Positions 52,641-64,000 of a stretch of DNA of 64,000 bases are shown one piece after another. The DNA is from Aspidapion aeneum (Eukaryota; Arthropoda; Insecta; Coleoptera; Brentidae), in contig OY755047.1 in the NCBI GenBank assembly GCA_963576565.1, positions 27,225,171-27,289,170 on the forward strand, in the 5' to 3' direction. A program made the position numbers and the translations under genes. How positions within the stretch are numbered: the stretch's first letter is position 1; every line of letters begins with the position of its first letter. The notes under the pieces are model-generated. The model was given only the letters and a program-made list of their open reading frames with translations, made no database searches and had not been told where the DNA came from.

Positions 52641-54907
52641 GAATGGGAAGATTTGGTTTAAGGAAATCTAGACCGGAAACGTGAAGTTTACAAGTTGACC
52701 CAGGAAATCTGGAAACCTGTAAACTCGTACATAATTTTCTTTAAACCGATATAAATCCCCAAAAACATACTGCATATGTAAATATTAATTTTTTGACTGA
52801 GATAAAATGCCACGAACATACTTTACATGTAAATATTAAGGCACTTACCTTAAACCTACTTTATTTATGACTATTAGAAAACCATATACGGAATATTCCA
52901 ATACTCCCTGTTATCTATTTACACAATGGTTGGGGTTTGATGCAAACATTCGGAAATAAAGGTACGAAAAATGCACAGATACCAAATTTACATAGATAGA
53001 GTTTTTGTCAACTGTACGCCGATGATTTAACGTAACGAATACAAGAATAAAATAATATTCATGCGTAAAAGTATAACCAATCAGGACATTTTATCTTAAG
53101 GACCGCAAAGATAATAGACTTATACCCATTGATATTGCTATTTCAAATATGTTTGCATTCTGCATCGTAAGGTACCGTAGGTATTGCAATAATACGTACT
53201 CTATGGAAATAATATGCATATGTCTTTGAAAGCAACCTATCAGCTCTTTTTTGCTCAAAGACCCCAAGGCCCTCATGTTCGCATCATGAATGGGCAGTTA
53301 CCGTGGGTATTGGAATATTATGTATTTGTAGAAAACCAATAGCTTACGTTATAATTGACTATTTCCCAATATAAACGTATTTTGTATATAAAACACTTTA
53401 TATTTTAGATTACTTTAATAGGAAAGTCATGAAAATCGAACCGAACCGAACCGAACCAACTTGACTAAAGTAGGTACCGTTAAAAAATATTTGTAAAAAA
53501 ATGTACGGAAAGTACTTGTTTTCCGGTCGGTAAAAAAAATATTTGTCGTGTCTATAAACCATTGCTTTGAGCTAAAAAATTTTGGGCACGTGTTTTTTCT
53601 TTTAAAAATACTGCCTAGAGCTAGAGCCACTTTAAACAGCGATGAATTAAGTCTCGCTGGTACACACAAAAAAGCAAGTCAAAAACTGCAGCATTTCGCC
53701 ATTTTGCTCCATATTTGAAATAAAAAAAGGAAACACTAAAAAGCGGATGCAATTCAACCAACGGCTCAGGAACTGGGTTTTATCTGGACGCGCGCCCCCC
53801 TTCAGAAAATACAAAAAAAATAAAATCCTAATTAAAATATTTTGCTTATTTTATAATTTTTCTTTCGTCTCGACGCACGGAGGAGTATCCGTGTAATAAA
53901 ACCGGTTAAAAGTAAAAATTACCAAGATACTCAAAACTACCTTCTAACCATTTTTGTTCTAGTCCAACAACCTATCTACCAAGCCGCCCCTATAAAACTT
54001 CCCCCTCTACTTGCATCGTGTCATGAGGTCAGTCGAAACTTAATGAATTTTAGAATGACAACCCTTTGATCTCGACCTTTGTTTTGAGGTGTTAGTTAGT
54101 GTTGTTATTGAGTTTCGTTTGGCTCATATTTGACAAACCAAGTATTGAAAATAGAAATAGAAGCGTAATTTTCGTCCATTGCACGCTTACGAAATATTTT
54201 AAAATGCCCTATTTAGGTATTTATATTTGCCTAATTTTGAATTTATCAAAGTAAAGTTTAGTTGCCTGTCGGGTCTTGCCGAGATATATTTCCTTAATAG
54301 GCATGAAATTTAGGCTTATATCAATCATGGCTCACCAAAAGATTGTCCGCCTACGTCCACCATTTTGACTTATATGCATTCAAAGCCGTGTAAAAAAAAA
54401 GATGTGAAATACGATTTTTTACATATAATAAATTATATTTTTTTGTTTTACATAATTTTTTTTCTATTTTGCAAAAAAATATAGAAAAATAAATAAAAAG
54501 GCAATTAAAAGCGATAAAACTCAAAAAATATGTACAGAGTGTCCCAAATTCGAAGTTTTTTTGTGTATTTCTAGAAGAGATAGAAAATAAATATTCCCAC
54601 TTCCAAGGCTTAATTTTTAAAAGATGATTAAAGGTGAAAACCACCTTGATATTGCAAGCTGTTTTAAAGCTACGGAGGGCTTTTGAGAAGTCTTAAGTTT
54701 GGAAGGCAGCCTATAACTTTTTTTTCATAGAAGTTTCATATTGGTGTAGTGATTTTTTATAGATTTTTTCAATAAAGAATCCAACTGGCACAATAATTTT
54801 TATCTGTCACTTTTACTTTCTGAGATATTACATACAGATGATATTTTTCTTATAAAATGACCTCTTTTTATTCGATTTTTAAAAACTTTAAAAAAATCTG
54901 ATTATTA
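52641..54907. other. 2.3 kb without recognisable gene
   Basis: Contains a short CCGAA pentamer array (53435-53460) and a TACAGAGTGTCCCAAATTCG transposon-end-like word at 54533. No coding region or matched termini were supported. Confidence 0.45.
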
Positions 54908-55325
54908 ATACTTAAAGTTTTTTTTTTCCTGATTTGGTAACCGTGACTCTTTCGCCGACACTAAGGCCGCCATTTCGGAACGCTTATTGCACGGGTCATC
55001 GGCCACCTTTGGAACCCCAGACCAGGTATTTTTTTTATCCGGTCCTTTTGTCCCTTAGAATGGCCTACCGACTGAAGGAGTGTGTAACAAAGTCCGCCTT
55101 CACGAGATATCCGACCTCATCCGGCCTGGTTACCGGCGTGAATGAAGGGGTAGGACAATATTACATTTTACACTCCCCAGGAATCCTATAAATGTCTGCC
55201 GCACCCAACCTCGGCAACCGACGGGGATCGAACCCGCCACTGTAGCAAGCGAGATTCCTTAACTCACTCGTGTTCAATGCGCGAACGCACTGAGCCACCA
55301 CGGCTACCGCGTGATACTTAAAGTT
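54908..55325 (-). mobile_element. tRNA-derived SINE with poly-A tail and perfect 12 bp duplication
   Basis: ATACTTAAAGTT flanks the element on both sides (54908-54919 and 55314-55325). The plus strand starts with a T run (the poly-A tail of a minus-strand element). On the minus strand the 5' head at 55313-55200 has an A-box-like TGGCTCAGTGCG and a perfect B box GGTTCGATCCC; the boxes are about 50 bp apart, slightly wider than in a tRNA. The 394 bp body is GC-rich against its surroundings. It is distinct from the tRNA-Val-like family. Confidence 0.9.
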
Positions 55326-56935
55326 ATTTTTCATTAAATGCAGTGAATAATATTTTAACCATTTTTTGGTTTAGCAAAAAATTTAGTGAACGTCTATAAA
55401 ATAAACTTGTATTAAACGGTGTAATACTATAAAAATTAACAACATGAACAGGGGTGGATCAAGAAATTTCATTTGGGGTATTAATGGCTAGTCTTCAAAA
55501 AAATCAGAAGGGGTGTTCTGTGTGTCAAAACTGAATATAATTTTATTTTGGATTTGAATGGGGAAATTTTCCCTTTGCCCTCCCCGTAGATCTGCGCCTG
55601 ACATGGGCCACTAGAAAAAAAAATTGAGCGAAAAAACCATTAAAATCCGTCTAGAATCAAAGAAAAACGCAAAAACTGTTTTATTGCGAAAACTGATCTG
55701 GTCAACTATAAAGGGGCGGTGTCGAAAATGAATCTGAATTTGAAAACGAATCTCTCTTCACACACATGAAGGGCGCACTTATTTTGCGGCCAGTCTGATT
55801 AATATAACAATCTAAGACGAACTTTTTTACGATAGTAAAAAAGTAAATTAAAAACAAATAGCTTAGGTAAGCAGGTAAATCCTATGTTGATTTTTATTTC
55901 TGTTTTTTGGAGTATTTTTTTTTACGGTAAGAAATATATCTCAGTCTTTTCAACACATTGTGATAAATAAAAATAAAAAACTTCTGAACCCTCAAACTTA
56001 TGCCATTTGCCCCCACCCCCCCAGCTTTACATCTCACGGGCCGCCACTGGAAACAAGAGCAACCACACATAACATATACAAGCAAATTTGATTGCTTTGA
56101 CAAAATAATTTTTTTCCCTAATTTCTAGTTAAAATTTTAATTTTAATTTTTAAAAACAATATGTATATTGTTAATTTGTCAACCGAATACCTGTAACTAA
56201 CCACAACAATGATAACTAGCTCTCATCATTAAATTAATTATAATTAAAACATTTTAGCCTATAAAATCTGTTATGTTTCAGGAAACCCAAACAAAAAAAA
56301 ACCTATCTTATTAACAAATTTTATGAAAATTGTGTAGCATTGCGTTTTGCAAAAAGCGACCCTTCAAATTTTTATAATGCAGATTGAATAAATAAAAGTA
56401 ACACCGTGTCATGGAGAGGGTGAAGAAGGAAGAGGGTGCAAAGAGTGGCGTGTAGAGGTACAATTAAATATAAAACTTATTGTGTGTCATTATTCTGGAA
56501 AAATAATATCGCATGCTCAGAACTTTAACGCACTAACTCAAAAAATTCAATTGTTGGAAAATCGCAAAAAACTTTTGCGCTTATCATAAGAAGCTGTAAT
56601 AATTTAAGACTTCAAATATATTTTTTTATTATTTGCAATTTGAATTTTGACTAATTTCGACTATGTATCGATAGTGAGTGAAAAACTGCATCTTATTTTA
56701 AAAAGGAAAAATTTTAAAATTTCGAGATGTATGGCTTTCATTCTAAAGGTGCGATATACATATTTTTTAAATATTTCGGCTGAATACTGATGATAGAACT
56801 CAAGCAGTAATCATATTTGGAAAATTTAAACATCTAGCCGCTTGTCCAACCATTTTTCTTAAAAAATTCCAAACACACGCGACTTGTGTTGATTTGTACA
56901 AACGTTCCTTTATTTAATATTTTTACTGTCATATT
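55326..56935. other. 1.6 kb without recognisable gene
   Basis: A hAT-like end (complement CAGTGGCGGCCCGTGAG) occurs at 56033-56049 without a located partner. The remainder is AT-rich. Confidence 0.45.
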
Positions 56936-57336
56936 ATATCGTGGGCTGAATGCAATAGTTGGGTAACTCGAAATTTCGTGATTTTGAGTTATCTACTTTT
57001 TCATATAAGCGCTATCGAATGCAAAAGCTGGATAATACGTTATTCTAAACTGGCGACGTCTACCTGCAAATGTAAAAAGTAGACAATTCAAACATGTAAA
57101 CTTTTTTGGAGCTATAAATAGATAACTTTAGATACCAGTATGTTTTTCTCTATTTTCTGATCTTTTTATTTTATAAAAGAAGACAACTAAGTTACCTACT
57201 TTACTAAAAAATTATCTCATATTGTACAGGCAACCCTTCTTCAGGCGACTTCTTTTATACTACCAATGACATTTTATCGATTTTCTCAAAACTGCAAAAA
57301 TCGAGTTACCCAACTATTGCATTCAGCCCACGATAT
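56936..57336. mobile_element. 393 bp MITE with ~35 bp perfect inverted ends
   Basis: CGTGGGCTGAATGCAATAGT continues to GGGTAACTCGA at the left (from 56940), and the exact complement ends at 57332. ATAT lies just outside both ends. The interior is AT-rich and non-coding. Confidence 0.9.
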
Positions 57337-57560
57337 TAAAACGAATTGCCGTTCAACTATTATTATCAGCAATCATTTCTGAATATTTTTAGTTAAATGT
57401 AGATTATTTTTTATTTCTAGTCTTTAATATTATGTAATAGCTCTAAGTATTATAGAGGTCTAAAATTAGTTTTTTAAAAATAATATTTTACCTGTGATTT
57501 GCGTTCAAGTAAAATAGACGTATCAATATTTTAAAAGTTACTTTAGTTATATCATATATA
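57337..57560. other. Short spacer
   Basis: No supported feature. Confidence 0.4.
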
Positions 57561-58183
57561 CAGGATGTTGATAAAGTATGTGGTCAAACTTCAGAGGATG
57601 ATTTTTGAGTGATATTAAGAGAAAAACTTCAAATAAATATGGTTCGGTTTAAATTTTAAATTTTAAATTTTTTGTTTTGTTTCGATTCGATTATCTGTTT
57701 TATTCAAAAACGTTTCACAATTTTTTATATGTCTAACCGTTTCGGTTAGGCAGGTTGTACCCTGCTAAATGACATTAAAATTCAAAATAGTCACTTTTCA
57801 TTATTTACATTTTATGCGAGTTTTATGTAATTTCTGAATAGCAATCGAAGATACAAATTATCAAAACGCTTAAAAATATGAAATATTTCAAGATATCAAA
57901 AAGTTTCTAAATAAAACAAGGAATTTTATACTCGTATATTTTAGGTATATTTTTGAATTTGATAGGAAAAAATAAGCATGGCCCCGGAAAAAATATCACG
58001 CTTGCTAAATTCACGTTCCAGATCTCTTAAAAACTGCACGGGTTATTAAGAAAAAACAAAGAAAAAATTAAAACTTTAACAACGTGTATCCCGGTTCTGA
58101 CGAATTTCCTTCAACTAAGTGACAAAAAACCTTGATATCCTTCAGAACAAAGGGGAGACAATAAACCAAAAAAAACTTTATAC

Positions 58184-59168
58184 CATGAGCCGAGGGGGTG
58201 GCTCGATCGCCGATTTTTGTACACCAAAAGGAAATACCTACAGTAGGGCAAAGAAGGGTAAGAGTCCGCATCTTCTAAGAATCCCCAGTGCGATTTTTAG
58301 ACAAGCTTATGCCAAACTGGCAACACTGTTAGTGTGAAAACAGTGATACGATGTGTTCACACACAAGCCAGCAAAAATTGCAATTTATTGAAGGATGTAT
58401 TTTGAAATAGAGATAAAAAAGCTGTTTTATACCTTCATGATGTAATTTTTAGCCATTGGGATTTAGCATTTAAAAAAGTTTTGTATATCTTTTAAAAAAA
58501 ACTTCAATAAACTTTTAAAGTGCATGTTATTGTGAGGTTATGTAAACATATGCTTTTGGTAGGGTGTTGCCGTATATCCTTTATTTTATGAAAATTGTTT
58601 TAAAAGAACATGTTGGCAAAGAGTCCGCAGACAAAGAGTCCGCATGTTGAATAATGGTTGAAAATAAAAATAAGGAAATTAAGAAATCCAATGCAAGTAC
58701 AAACTGTATTTGTCCTAGATGCAAAGAACCATACATTGATCATCGGGATTTAGATTGGATTTTTCTTTGTGAGAGCTGTCGCCAAGATTCAGATTGAGAT
58801 TTAAAGCTAATATATTGCCTACTCTTATGCGCCTATCTGCGGACTCTAGCTAAGAGTCCGCACTTGCAGCGTCTTTTAACTTTTGTCATGTTTTTTAGTT
58901 TTTCTTCTGTACTTTTGTATTTTGTTTTTATTATTTTTGGCAAGTGATTTTCTACTAAATGCGTGCTCTTACCTGCCTTTACCCTATAAGACCTACGGTG
59001 TTTCCTGGTATTTCCCAGTATTTCCTCAAATTTGATTGGTATTTCCCAAGCACTTCCCGGTATTTTCTAGTATATTTCCCAGTAGAAAAATAATTAGTTG
59101 GGAAGTATTTCCTGGTATTTTCCCTAACCTGTACACCAAAAGGAAATACCGAGCGACCCCTCGCCATG
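58184..59168. mobile_element. Nested element with CATG..CGAGGGG ends
   Basis: The left end CATGAGCCGAGGGGGTGGCTCG mirrors the complemented right end CATGGCGAGGGGTCGCTCGG. A 21 bp word beginning TGTACACCAAAAGG also recurs in direct orientation at 58217 and 59131. 59000-59110 is a degenerate GTATTTCCC repeat. Boundaries are tentative. Confidence 0.5.
58654..58797 (+). CDS. 47-residue zinc-ribbon-like peptide, hypothetical
   Basis: ATG at 58654, stop at 58795. The second half has CICPRCKEPYIDHRD and then WIFLCESCRQD, a CX2C..CX2C pair like the C-terminal zinc finger of some insect DDE transposases. It lies between AAGAGTCCGC repeats inside the 2.0 kb element. It may be the last-exon remnant of a transposase; independent expression is doubtful. 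Confidence 0.35.
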   Translation: MVENKNKEIKKSNASTNCICPRCKEPYIDHRDLDWIFLCESCRQDSD

Positions 59169-59562
59169 AACATTTTTTTTTAAATAAAAATGGAAGAAAA
59201 AACCAAACAAATAAAAAATTTATAACTTAAAACAAAAATTATAAAAACCAAAATTTAAAATAAAGTATTTAAATTTACCTATATAAGTCAAGTTTTGTAA
59301 AATAATTGAAATATTTGCAAAATATATAACTTTGTCTTAAAATAGTCAAAATCCTTTAAATTCGGATATCATCTTCAATGCTTCAATAGTCAAAACTTTT
59401 GTTCAAAACCCTTCATATTAAATGAAAACTTTCAAATTTGGCAACACTGCCTGTATCTCGAAAATTAAGCATTTGCGGGCCCATGTTTAGACAAAGCTTT
59501 TATGTCAGAATTACTCAAGGAATAATCCTCTGAAGTTTGGCGACAAACTTTTTAACATCCGG

Positions 59563-59834
59563 TATATGGGGTATCAACTTTAATTGAAACGCTACCTCTA
59601 GCGAGTTATTATATATATTTTTTGAAATAACAAAAACACGTAACTGGGTTTTTTCACGGGTTTTCTCCTAATGCAAAACATTTTTTGTCAGACCCTAGGA
59701 AAAAAGTCTACTCACATACAATTTTGTTTCAGAGGTAATGGTAAAGCTTATGAAAAAAGTTAAATAACAGAATATCTTTTTGACATATACGTCAATTAAA
59801 ATGTAATCCGCTAGAGAAAGTATTATTTTAAAAT
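59563..59834. other. Short stretch without recognisable feature
   Basis: Nothing supported. Confidence 0.4.
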
Positions 59835-60290
59835 ATTTTTAAAAAAATTTTTGAGATAACGCCGAAAATGTTTTATTTGGGTGTATTTTGACCTATCTTA
59901 CCAATATCGTCTTGATGTCTGTCTGTGTGTGTATATTATTTCTGTCCGTAACACAATAGCTTCTAAACCAGTACACCGATTTTCATAAAATGTTTAGGTA
60001 AAATAGTGTTCAACACTCTAACGAGCTGATTAGATTTTGGTCAAAATCCATTAATGCTAATGAGGTTTTTGACAATCACTTTTTAACGAAGCGTCGCATG
60101 AATATGCAGTTTTCAGAATATAGTAAACTACATTTTGCTCAATAATTTGTGACATAACCAAAAACTTCGTAAGAGCTTTACTTTCTGAGATCTTTACAAA
60201 AAACTGTTTTCAAGGGTAATATAATATCATGGCTTCACTTGAAGTGTGCTAATAGGCTAGCTAGGAAGGTATCAGATCCGTCATGGATCC
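59835..60290 (-). repeat. Interspersed repeat family, copy 4 (left end missing)
   Basis: Matches the reverse complement of 36225-36600: GAGATAACGCCGAAAA, GTCCGTAACACAATAGC, TTTTCATAAAATGTTTAGG, ending CTAGGAAGGTATCAGATCCG and TCATGGATCC. The GCTGCGC end is missing. Confidence 0.85.
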
Positions 60291-61080
60291 AGTTGTTTTT
60301 CTAAGGAAGAATAAGGCTTCTTGACAATTTTTTTTGCATAATTCGGTTCACCAGAGCTCTGACGCGGTGCCACTCCCTGTGATCCTCAACCATAAGTTTA
60401 TTTAACACGCTATTACGTTTGAGTTTATTTCAACACTTTGCGGATTGACCGTGAAAGTTTTTTAAACTTATGCATTTTAGTCTTTTATCTGGTAGGTTAT
60501 GACGTAGGAAACGTCTAAGCGAGCTAGAAACTCTGGAAATTCAGCCGGTGCAAATCAAAAGAGAGAAGTAGGTTCCGGTAAGGCCACTGATTACAAAAAA
60601 TAAAAGACATATGTTTTTATTTTTGGACTTGCAATTAGTATTACTAGTGGTTCAATAGACTTGCACCCGCTTTGCGATCATTGGGAGGTGATTTGGATAC
60701 CCATACCTTCCACACAAGCTCGAACCTCTATCCCCTTGTGACTACAGATCCACCAGGGGTAGGGGAAACGTCTGTCTGGGGCTGGGCTTAGTCCTCAGCG
60801 AAGTAGGCAGACCTGGTGATCAATACAAGGCAGTCATTTGAAAGTGACATTAAGAGGATGGTAACGTGTTAAAAGCATGATGGCGCTGGCACTAAAAGGA
60901 ACCATGGGCTGAATTAAGAGTTTGAGGCAAAATAAAATCATTTATAAGAAAATTGACTACCGTCGCGCGTCGAGGGGGGGGGCGCTGTGTCTTGATCTAT
61001 AAGTCAAAGTATCTTGGTGTCCACCGACTGCAAATAGTGGACAAAGTCAATAAAGTAAAAACAAAACAAACAAACGGAAG
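60291..61080 (+). repeat. Region containing SINE-like repeat, copy 2 (about 60745-61070)
   Basis: CTCAGCGAAGTAGGCAG..ATCAATACAAGGC and GTCCACCGACTGCAAATAG..GTCAATAAAGTAAAA match the start and end of 52321-52640. An A-rich run follows. The first 450 bp hold nothing that could be named. Confidence 0.5.
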
Positions 61081-61439
61081 ATACAAAATGAAATCAAAAT
61101 AATTTTCATGTATGCTTGTGCCTCTAACAAAATCGTACGATTTGACAACAGAGAAATCTGTCTGCTTCTGTACAATATTATTATCGTTATACATATAAAG
61201 CCCCCTGTTCATATGTTAGTTATGTCTGGGACACATTACGCAAAGGGCAAAATATACAATTTTGGTTATGTGGGATAATATCTATCTGGTAACACTAAAT
61301 GTGTCAAAACATTTTTTGTAGGCTATGAAAACAATAAACGCAACAAAAACTAAAGGAATAGGTCCCTCAAGACAAAAAAGTTACACCAAACCACCAAAAA
61401 CCAGTGTGCCAACATAAATTATAACGCGATGCCGAACTT
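61081..61439. other. Stretch without recognisable feature
   Basis: Nothing supported. Confidence 0.4.
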
Positions 61440-62190
61440 CCCCTCGGCCTTAGATCTGGAGTTGCTAGTATCAAAGAAAAAGTCGAGACTAAACATGGTC
61501 TCGGCCAATTATTGGCAACTATATTTCAGGCCGAACTCGTAGCCATTGAACTTATGTGCGGTGGAATACTGACCACGAATGGACCAACAGGACAATAAAA
61601 AACTTCTTCGACAGTAAAGCAGCCTTAAGATGGCTTGATTCCAATACGGTCTCATCGAGAACCTGGAGAAAGTGTCATTAGTATGGATACCAGGGCATTC
61701 TTGACACGAGGGAAATGAGGCCGCAGACTCAGCGGCGAGGGAGGAGCCATCTTTCGAATTTTCCGGCTCCGAACCAGCCCTGAGAATATCATACAATGGT
61801 GCTAAATTACCTATATTAAAATGAATGAAGAACTGCTTTCAAAAATACTCGATAAATATACCAGAACTGGCGCACTCTAAAGAGTTTATTAAATGAGCTT
61901 GTAGAACGAGAGCCAGCAATTTCATTGGACTTACCAGACAGGTGATCCTTTTAGTGACTTGGCTTTTTACGGGTCACCATTGACTAAGAGTACCAATGCA
62001 CGGGGACAGACAGAAGAATCTGAATGTAGACTGTATGGAGGATAACGAAATAGCGAATGTTCTGCTATTGCACATTTACGGCAGAACCGAATTTCAGTTT
62101 GTTTTAGAAGGTCTGAACAGTGCCTCATCCGAACTGATAGATAACCTTTTTGGAGCATTTAGTGGTGGTCACAGTGGCACCCATGAATCA
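61440..62190 (+). pseudogene. Non-LTR retrotransposon RNase H and C-terminus (R1/I/Jockey group)
   Basis: Plus-strand pieces in three frames spell an RNase H domain in order: FQAELVAIELMCGG (catalytic Glu), FFDSKAALRWLDSNTVSS (catalytic Asp), then VWIPGHS and GNEAADSAAREE (catalytic Asp). A GSEP.L.I stretch follows. The 61996-62199 part continues with the region that precedes the end of such proteins. Frameshifts and stops show decay. An RNase H after reverse transcriptase occurs in the R1, I and Jockey-related clades; which one is not resolved. The RT part is absent. Confidence 0.78.
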
Positions 62191-62785
62191 TCATCATAAT
62201 CCCCTCGGCAGTAATTTCATCTGATTTCTTGGTTAAAGTTTTTTTCTAAGACATTTTAAGATATCCGTGTTTTTTTTTTCTCAAGCTTTGATTGGCTCAA
62301 ATTTTTAAATCAACCAATCAGAGCTCAACAAAAATATAAATCCGCGTGGATAATGCCCTCCATGGACACCCAGCCTAATATTCCACCGTTTTCTCGACTT
62401 AATCCAGGATTTTTTAATGAGGTTTTTGTGCACTTAAAAGAAGTTCCTCGTCCGATTCTGATGAATCATCTGCCGAATTCGCCGCAAGGCTGTTTATAGG
62501 CAACATATTTCAAAAAAATTTATGAAATTTTAAAAATTTGAACAGACATCGACTCCACAGGCCGATGGCTATTGTTGCGAACAATCAATTACATCACAAA
62601 TGTAGAACTTGAGGATGGCATGTGGATCGCATTAAAAATTTTCGGGAACCCAAACTGGGTTCCGCGAAGCTGTAATTGGGGTTTCGCAAGAAGTTAATAA
62701 AATATAAAAATATTTGTGGTATGACCCAAAAATTAAATAGTTCATAGTGTCATTTTGTAAATAAAATAGTAGAGTAAAAGAAAAG
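62191..62785. other. Stretch without recognisable feature
   Basis: May include upstream remains of the hAT transposase that follows, but no motif could be supported. Confidence 0.4.
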
Positions 62786-63260
62786 TCACCTGCTTACTTT
62801 GCGAAATGAGGTGATGGTATTTCTTAATGACTCTTTATTTCAATCGTCATCAAGAATAACTGATTTCAAGTGGTTGCAATGTTTGGCATATCTTGCCGAT
62901 ATCTTTTCTTCTCACTTCAGGGAACTTCTGTCATAGTTATCTTACTACATAACAAAATCCAGGCTATGTTAAATAAAATACAATTATGGGAATCTTGTCT
63001 AAATACGGGAGTGACTGAGTGCAAAATCAGCAAAAATTACTTCTGAGATAACCAACCATCCTCAGAACCTGCAAGTTTCAATCAAAGAATATTTTCCAAG
63101 GCAAGAAGAGGATCTTGATTGGGTTCGCAATCCGTTCTCAGTCTCTGTAAAACAAACTGAACAGCTAAGTAATGTTGCCGCTGATTGAAACCTTAAAACT
63201 ACTTTTAATTCGGCTACTTTGTTGGAGTTTTGGGCCCAGCTAATTTGCTGTTAAAAATTG
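62786..63260 (+). pseudogene. hAT transposase remnant, ZBED5/SCAND3-like
   Basis: One plus-strand frame, broken by several stops but not shifted, reads LLTLRNEVMVFLNDSLFQ, FKWLQCLAYLADIFS and HFRELLS. Then come VSIKEYFPRQEEDLDWVRNP and VKQTEQLSNVAAD, and TTFNSATLLEFW. These are the late part of ZBED5/SCAND3-like hAT transposases (WL..LAYLADIFS, YFP....WI.NPF, LEFW). The N-terminal zinc finger and first catalytic residues are not visible and the dimerisation end is lost. It is a different hAT lineage from the ZMYM1-like copies. Stops without frameshifts suggest decay mainly by substitution. Confidence 0.8.
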
Positions 63261-63385
63261 TTGCCGAACTTACCGTTGTAAAGAAGGCTTTTCAACAACT
63301 TTCAAACATTGAACCCAATATTGAGAAACTTGTCTCAAACAAACAAAATTTTTTTAAATTAATATTGTGTTTTTATTGTATTAAT

Positions 63386-63725
63386 ACAGGGAGTTTCATA
63401 ACTATTCCGACAAACTTTAACCTCAAGTTCGGGGTAATATAACAAGTTGATTTATGTAATAAAAGTCTTACAGAAAAAGAGATAAAAAATTACAAAGTTG
63501 AAAAAAAAACCTAGTTTTTTTCGTAAAAAGCTGTTTAAAATTTTCTACGTTGACTTGAATGCAAGTTTGGCTGCTTAGAATCCCATTTTGAACAATTTAA
63601 AAAAAAAACTTTTAAAAAAGCATGTTAATTATTAAAAACTATTTTTTTTTCAATTTTTTTGCATTAAGCAACTTCTTATATTATCCTGGGATTAAAGTTT
63701 GTCAAAATAGTTGTGAAACATCCAG
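63386..63725. mobile_element. ~340 bp TA-flanked MITE
   Basis: The left end CAGGGAGTTTCATAACTATT and the complemented right end CTGGATGTTTCACAACTATT both continue into GACAAACTTTAA. The left end follows TA; the right edge is fuzzy within 2-3 bp (GTTAATTA). The ends resemble those of the 57561 element. No frame. Confidence 0.78.
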
Positions 63726-64000
63726 TTAATTACATACCTAGTTAATTCTTAAATTTTTTTATTAACTTTTTATTTGGAAGCTTAGAAAGTAGGGTTAATG
63801 TCGATTTTTTTACACAGAGCTAAACTTTATGTCTTATATTTAGGTATTGAGGCTAGGGCACAGTATGCCTGAATGAAGTATAGGTTACATAAAAATGGTT
63901 CCAAAAACTAATTGCACATTTTGAATATGGACTCTTTCCTGACTTCAGAGCCATTTTCATACAAATCCTAGCTGATCCTCTTCTCGAAATTTTTGACATT
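63726..64000. other. Right edge of the window, no feature seen
   Basis: AT-rich; nothing supported. Confidence 0.4.

Larger units (their letters stand above)
57561..59562. mobile_element. 2.0 kb TA-flanked inverted-repeat element
   Basis: The left end CAGGATGTTGATAAAGTATG and the complemented right end CCGGATGTTAAAAAGTTTGT both continue into CAAACTTCAGAGGAT. TA flanks both sides (57559-57560 and 59563-59564), suggesting Tc1/mariner-type insertion. Inside is a second inverted-repeat structure (58184-59168) and a 47-codon zinc-ribbon-like frame. No catalytic domain was seen. Confidence 0.75.

Noticed and set aside
54533..54560. Transposon end (TACAGAGTGTCCCAAATTCG)
   Set aside because: No matching inverted end found within several kilobases.
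54934..55191. 85-codon GC-rich frame as a protein gene
   Set aside because: It lies inside the SINE body, antisense to it.
55200..55313. Genuine tRNA gene
   Set aside because: A and B boxes are too far apart and the stems do not fold into a cloverleaf; part of a SINE.

Overview
The window looks like a piece of a large, AT-rich arthropod (most likely insect) nuclear genome. The reasons are an intact BEL/Pao LTR retrotransposon, several non-LTR retrotransposon families, hAT, P-element-like, mariner-like and pogo-like DNA transposon remains, tRNA-derived SINEs and many short inverted-repeat elements. There are no operons, no dense open reading frames and no bacterial features. The insect order cannot be fixed from the sequence. 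No functional host gene is recognisable; almost everything that can be named is mobile DNA, much of it nested.

1-5,300: a decayed P-element-like (THAP-type) transposase on the minus strand runs off the left edge. It is followed by a dispersed repeat, an RTE-like non-LTR fragment carrying a 629 bp TA-flanked palindromic element, and a long tRNA-Val-like SINE. 5,319-12,174: a 6,856 bp BEL/Pao element, with two 473 bp LTRs that read as identical and one uninterrupted 1,756-residue Gag-Pol frame, sits inside a second RTE-like copy. This is the only element that looks capable of making its own proteins.

12,650-31,370: a 1.3 kb hAT-type element with a perfect 8 bp target duplication; a 190 bp direct-repeat pair; the first of two 1.12 kb internally deleted hAT copies related to ZMYM1-like transposases; a rearranged composite repeat with a 15 bp minisatellite and 117 bp tandem units; a 2.4 kb fold-back element whose arms are built of ~187 bp repeats; an RTE-like fragment split by a 433 bp inverted-repeat element; and the second hAT copy. 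31,370-34,290: an RTE-like copy split by a 5'-truncated CR1/Jockey-type element.

34,400-52,700: clusters of paired AAAATGGCGG motifs, a nested fold-back element, a 520 bp hAT MITE with a perfect 8 bp duplication, a mariner-like transposase remnant, CCAAT-rich repeats, three copies of an unclassified coding-exon-like sequence, a second long SINE, a non-LTR copy with a perfect 14 bp target duplication, small palindromic elements and a pogo/CENP-B-like remnant. 52,700-64,000: a second SINE family with a perfect 12 bp duplication, a 393 bp MITE with 35 bp ends, a 2.0 kb TA-flanked inverted-repeat element, an RNase H-bearing non-LTR remnant and a broken hAT (ZBED5/SCAND3-like) transposase.

The genes do not form a pathway; the layout records successive insertions. 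Nesting gives a relative order. The BEL/Pao copy is youngest (no difference noticed between its LTRs), while the RTE-like copies that host BEL/Pao, the CR1-like element and MITEs are older. Element names rest on motifs, terminal repeats and target duplications read by eye; family-level names need a repeat-library search.
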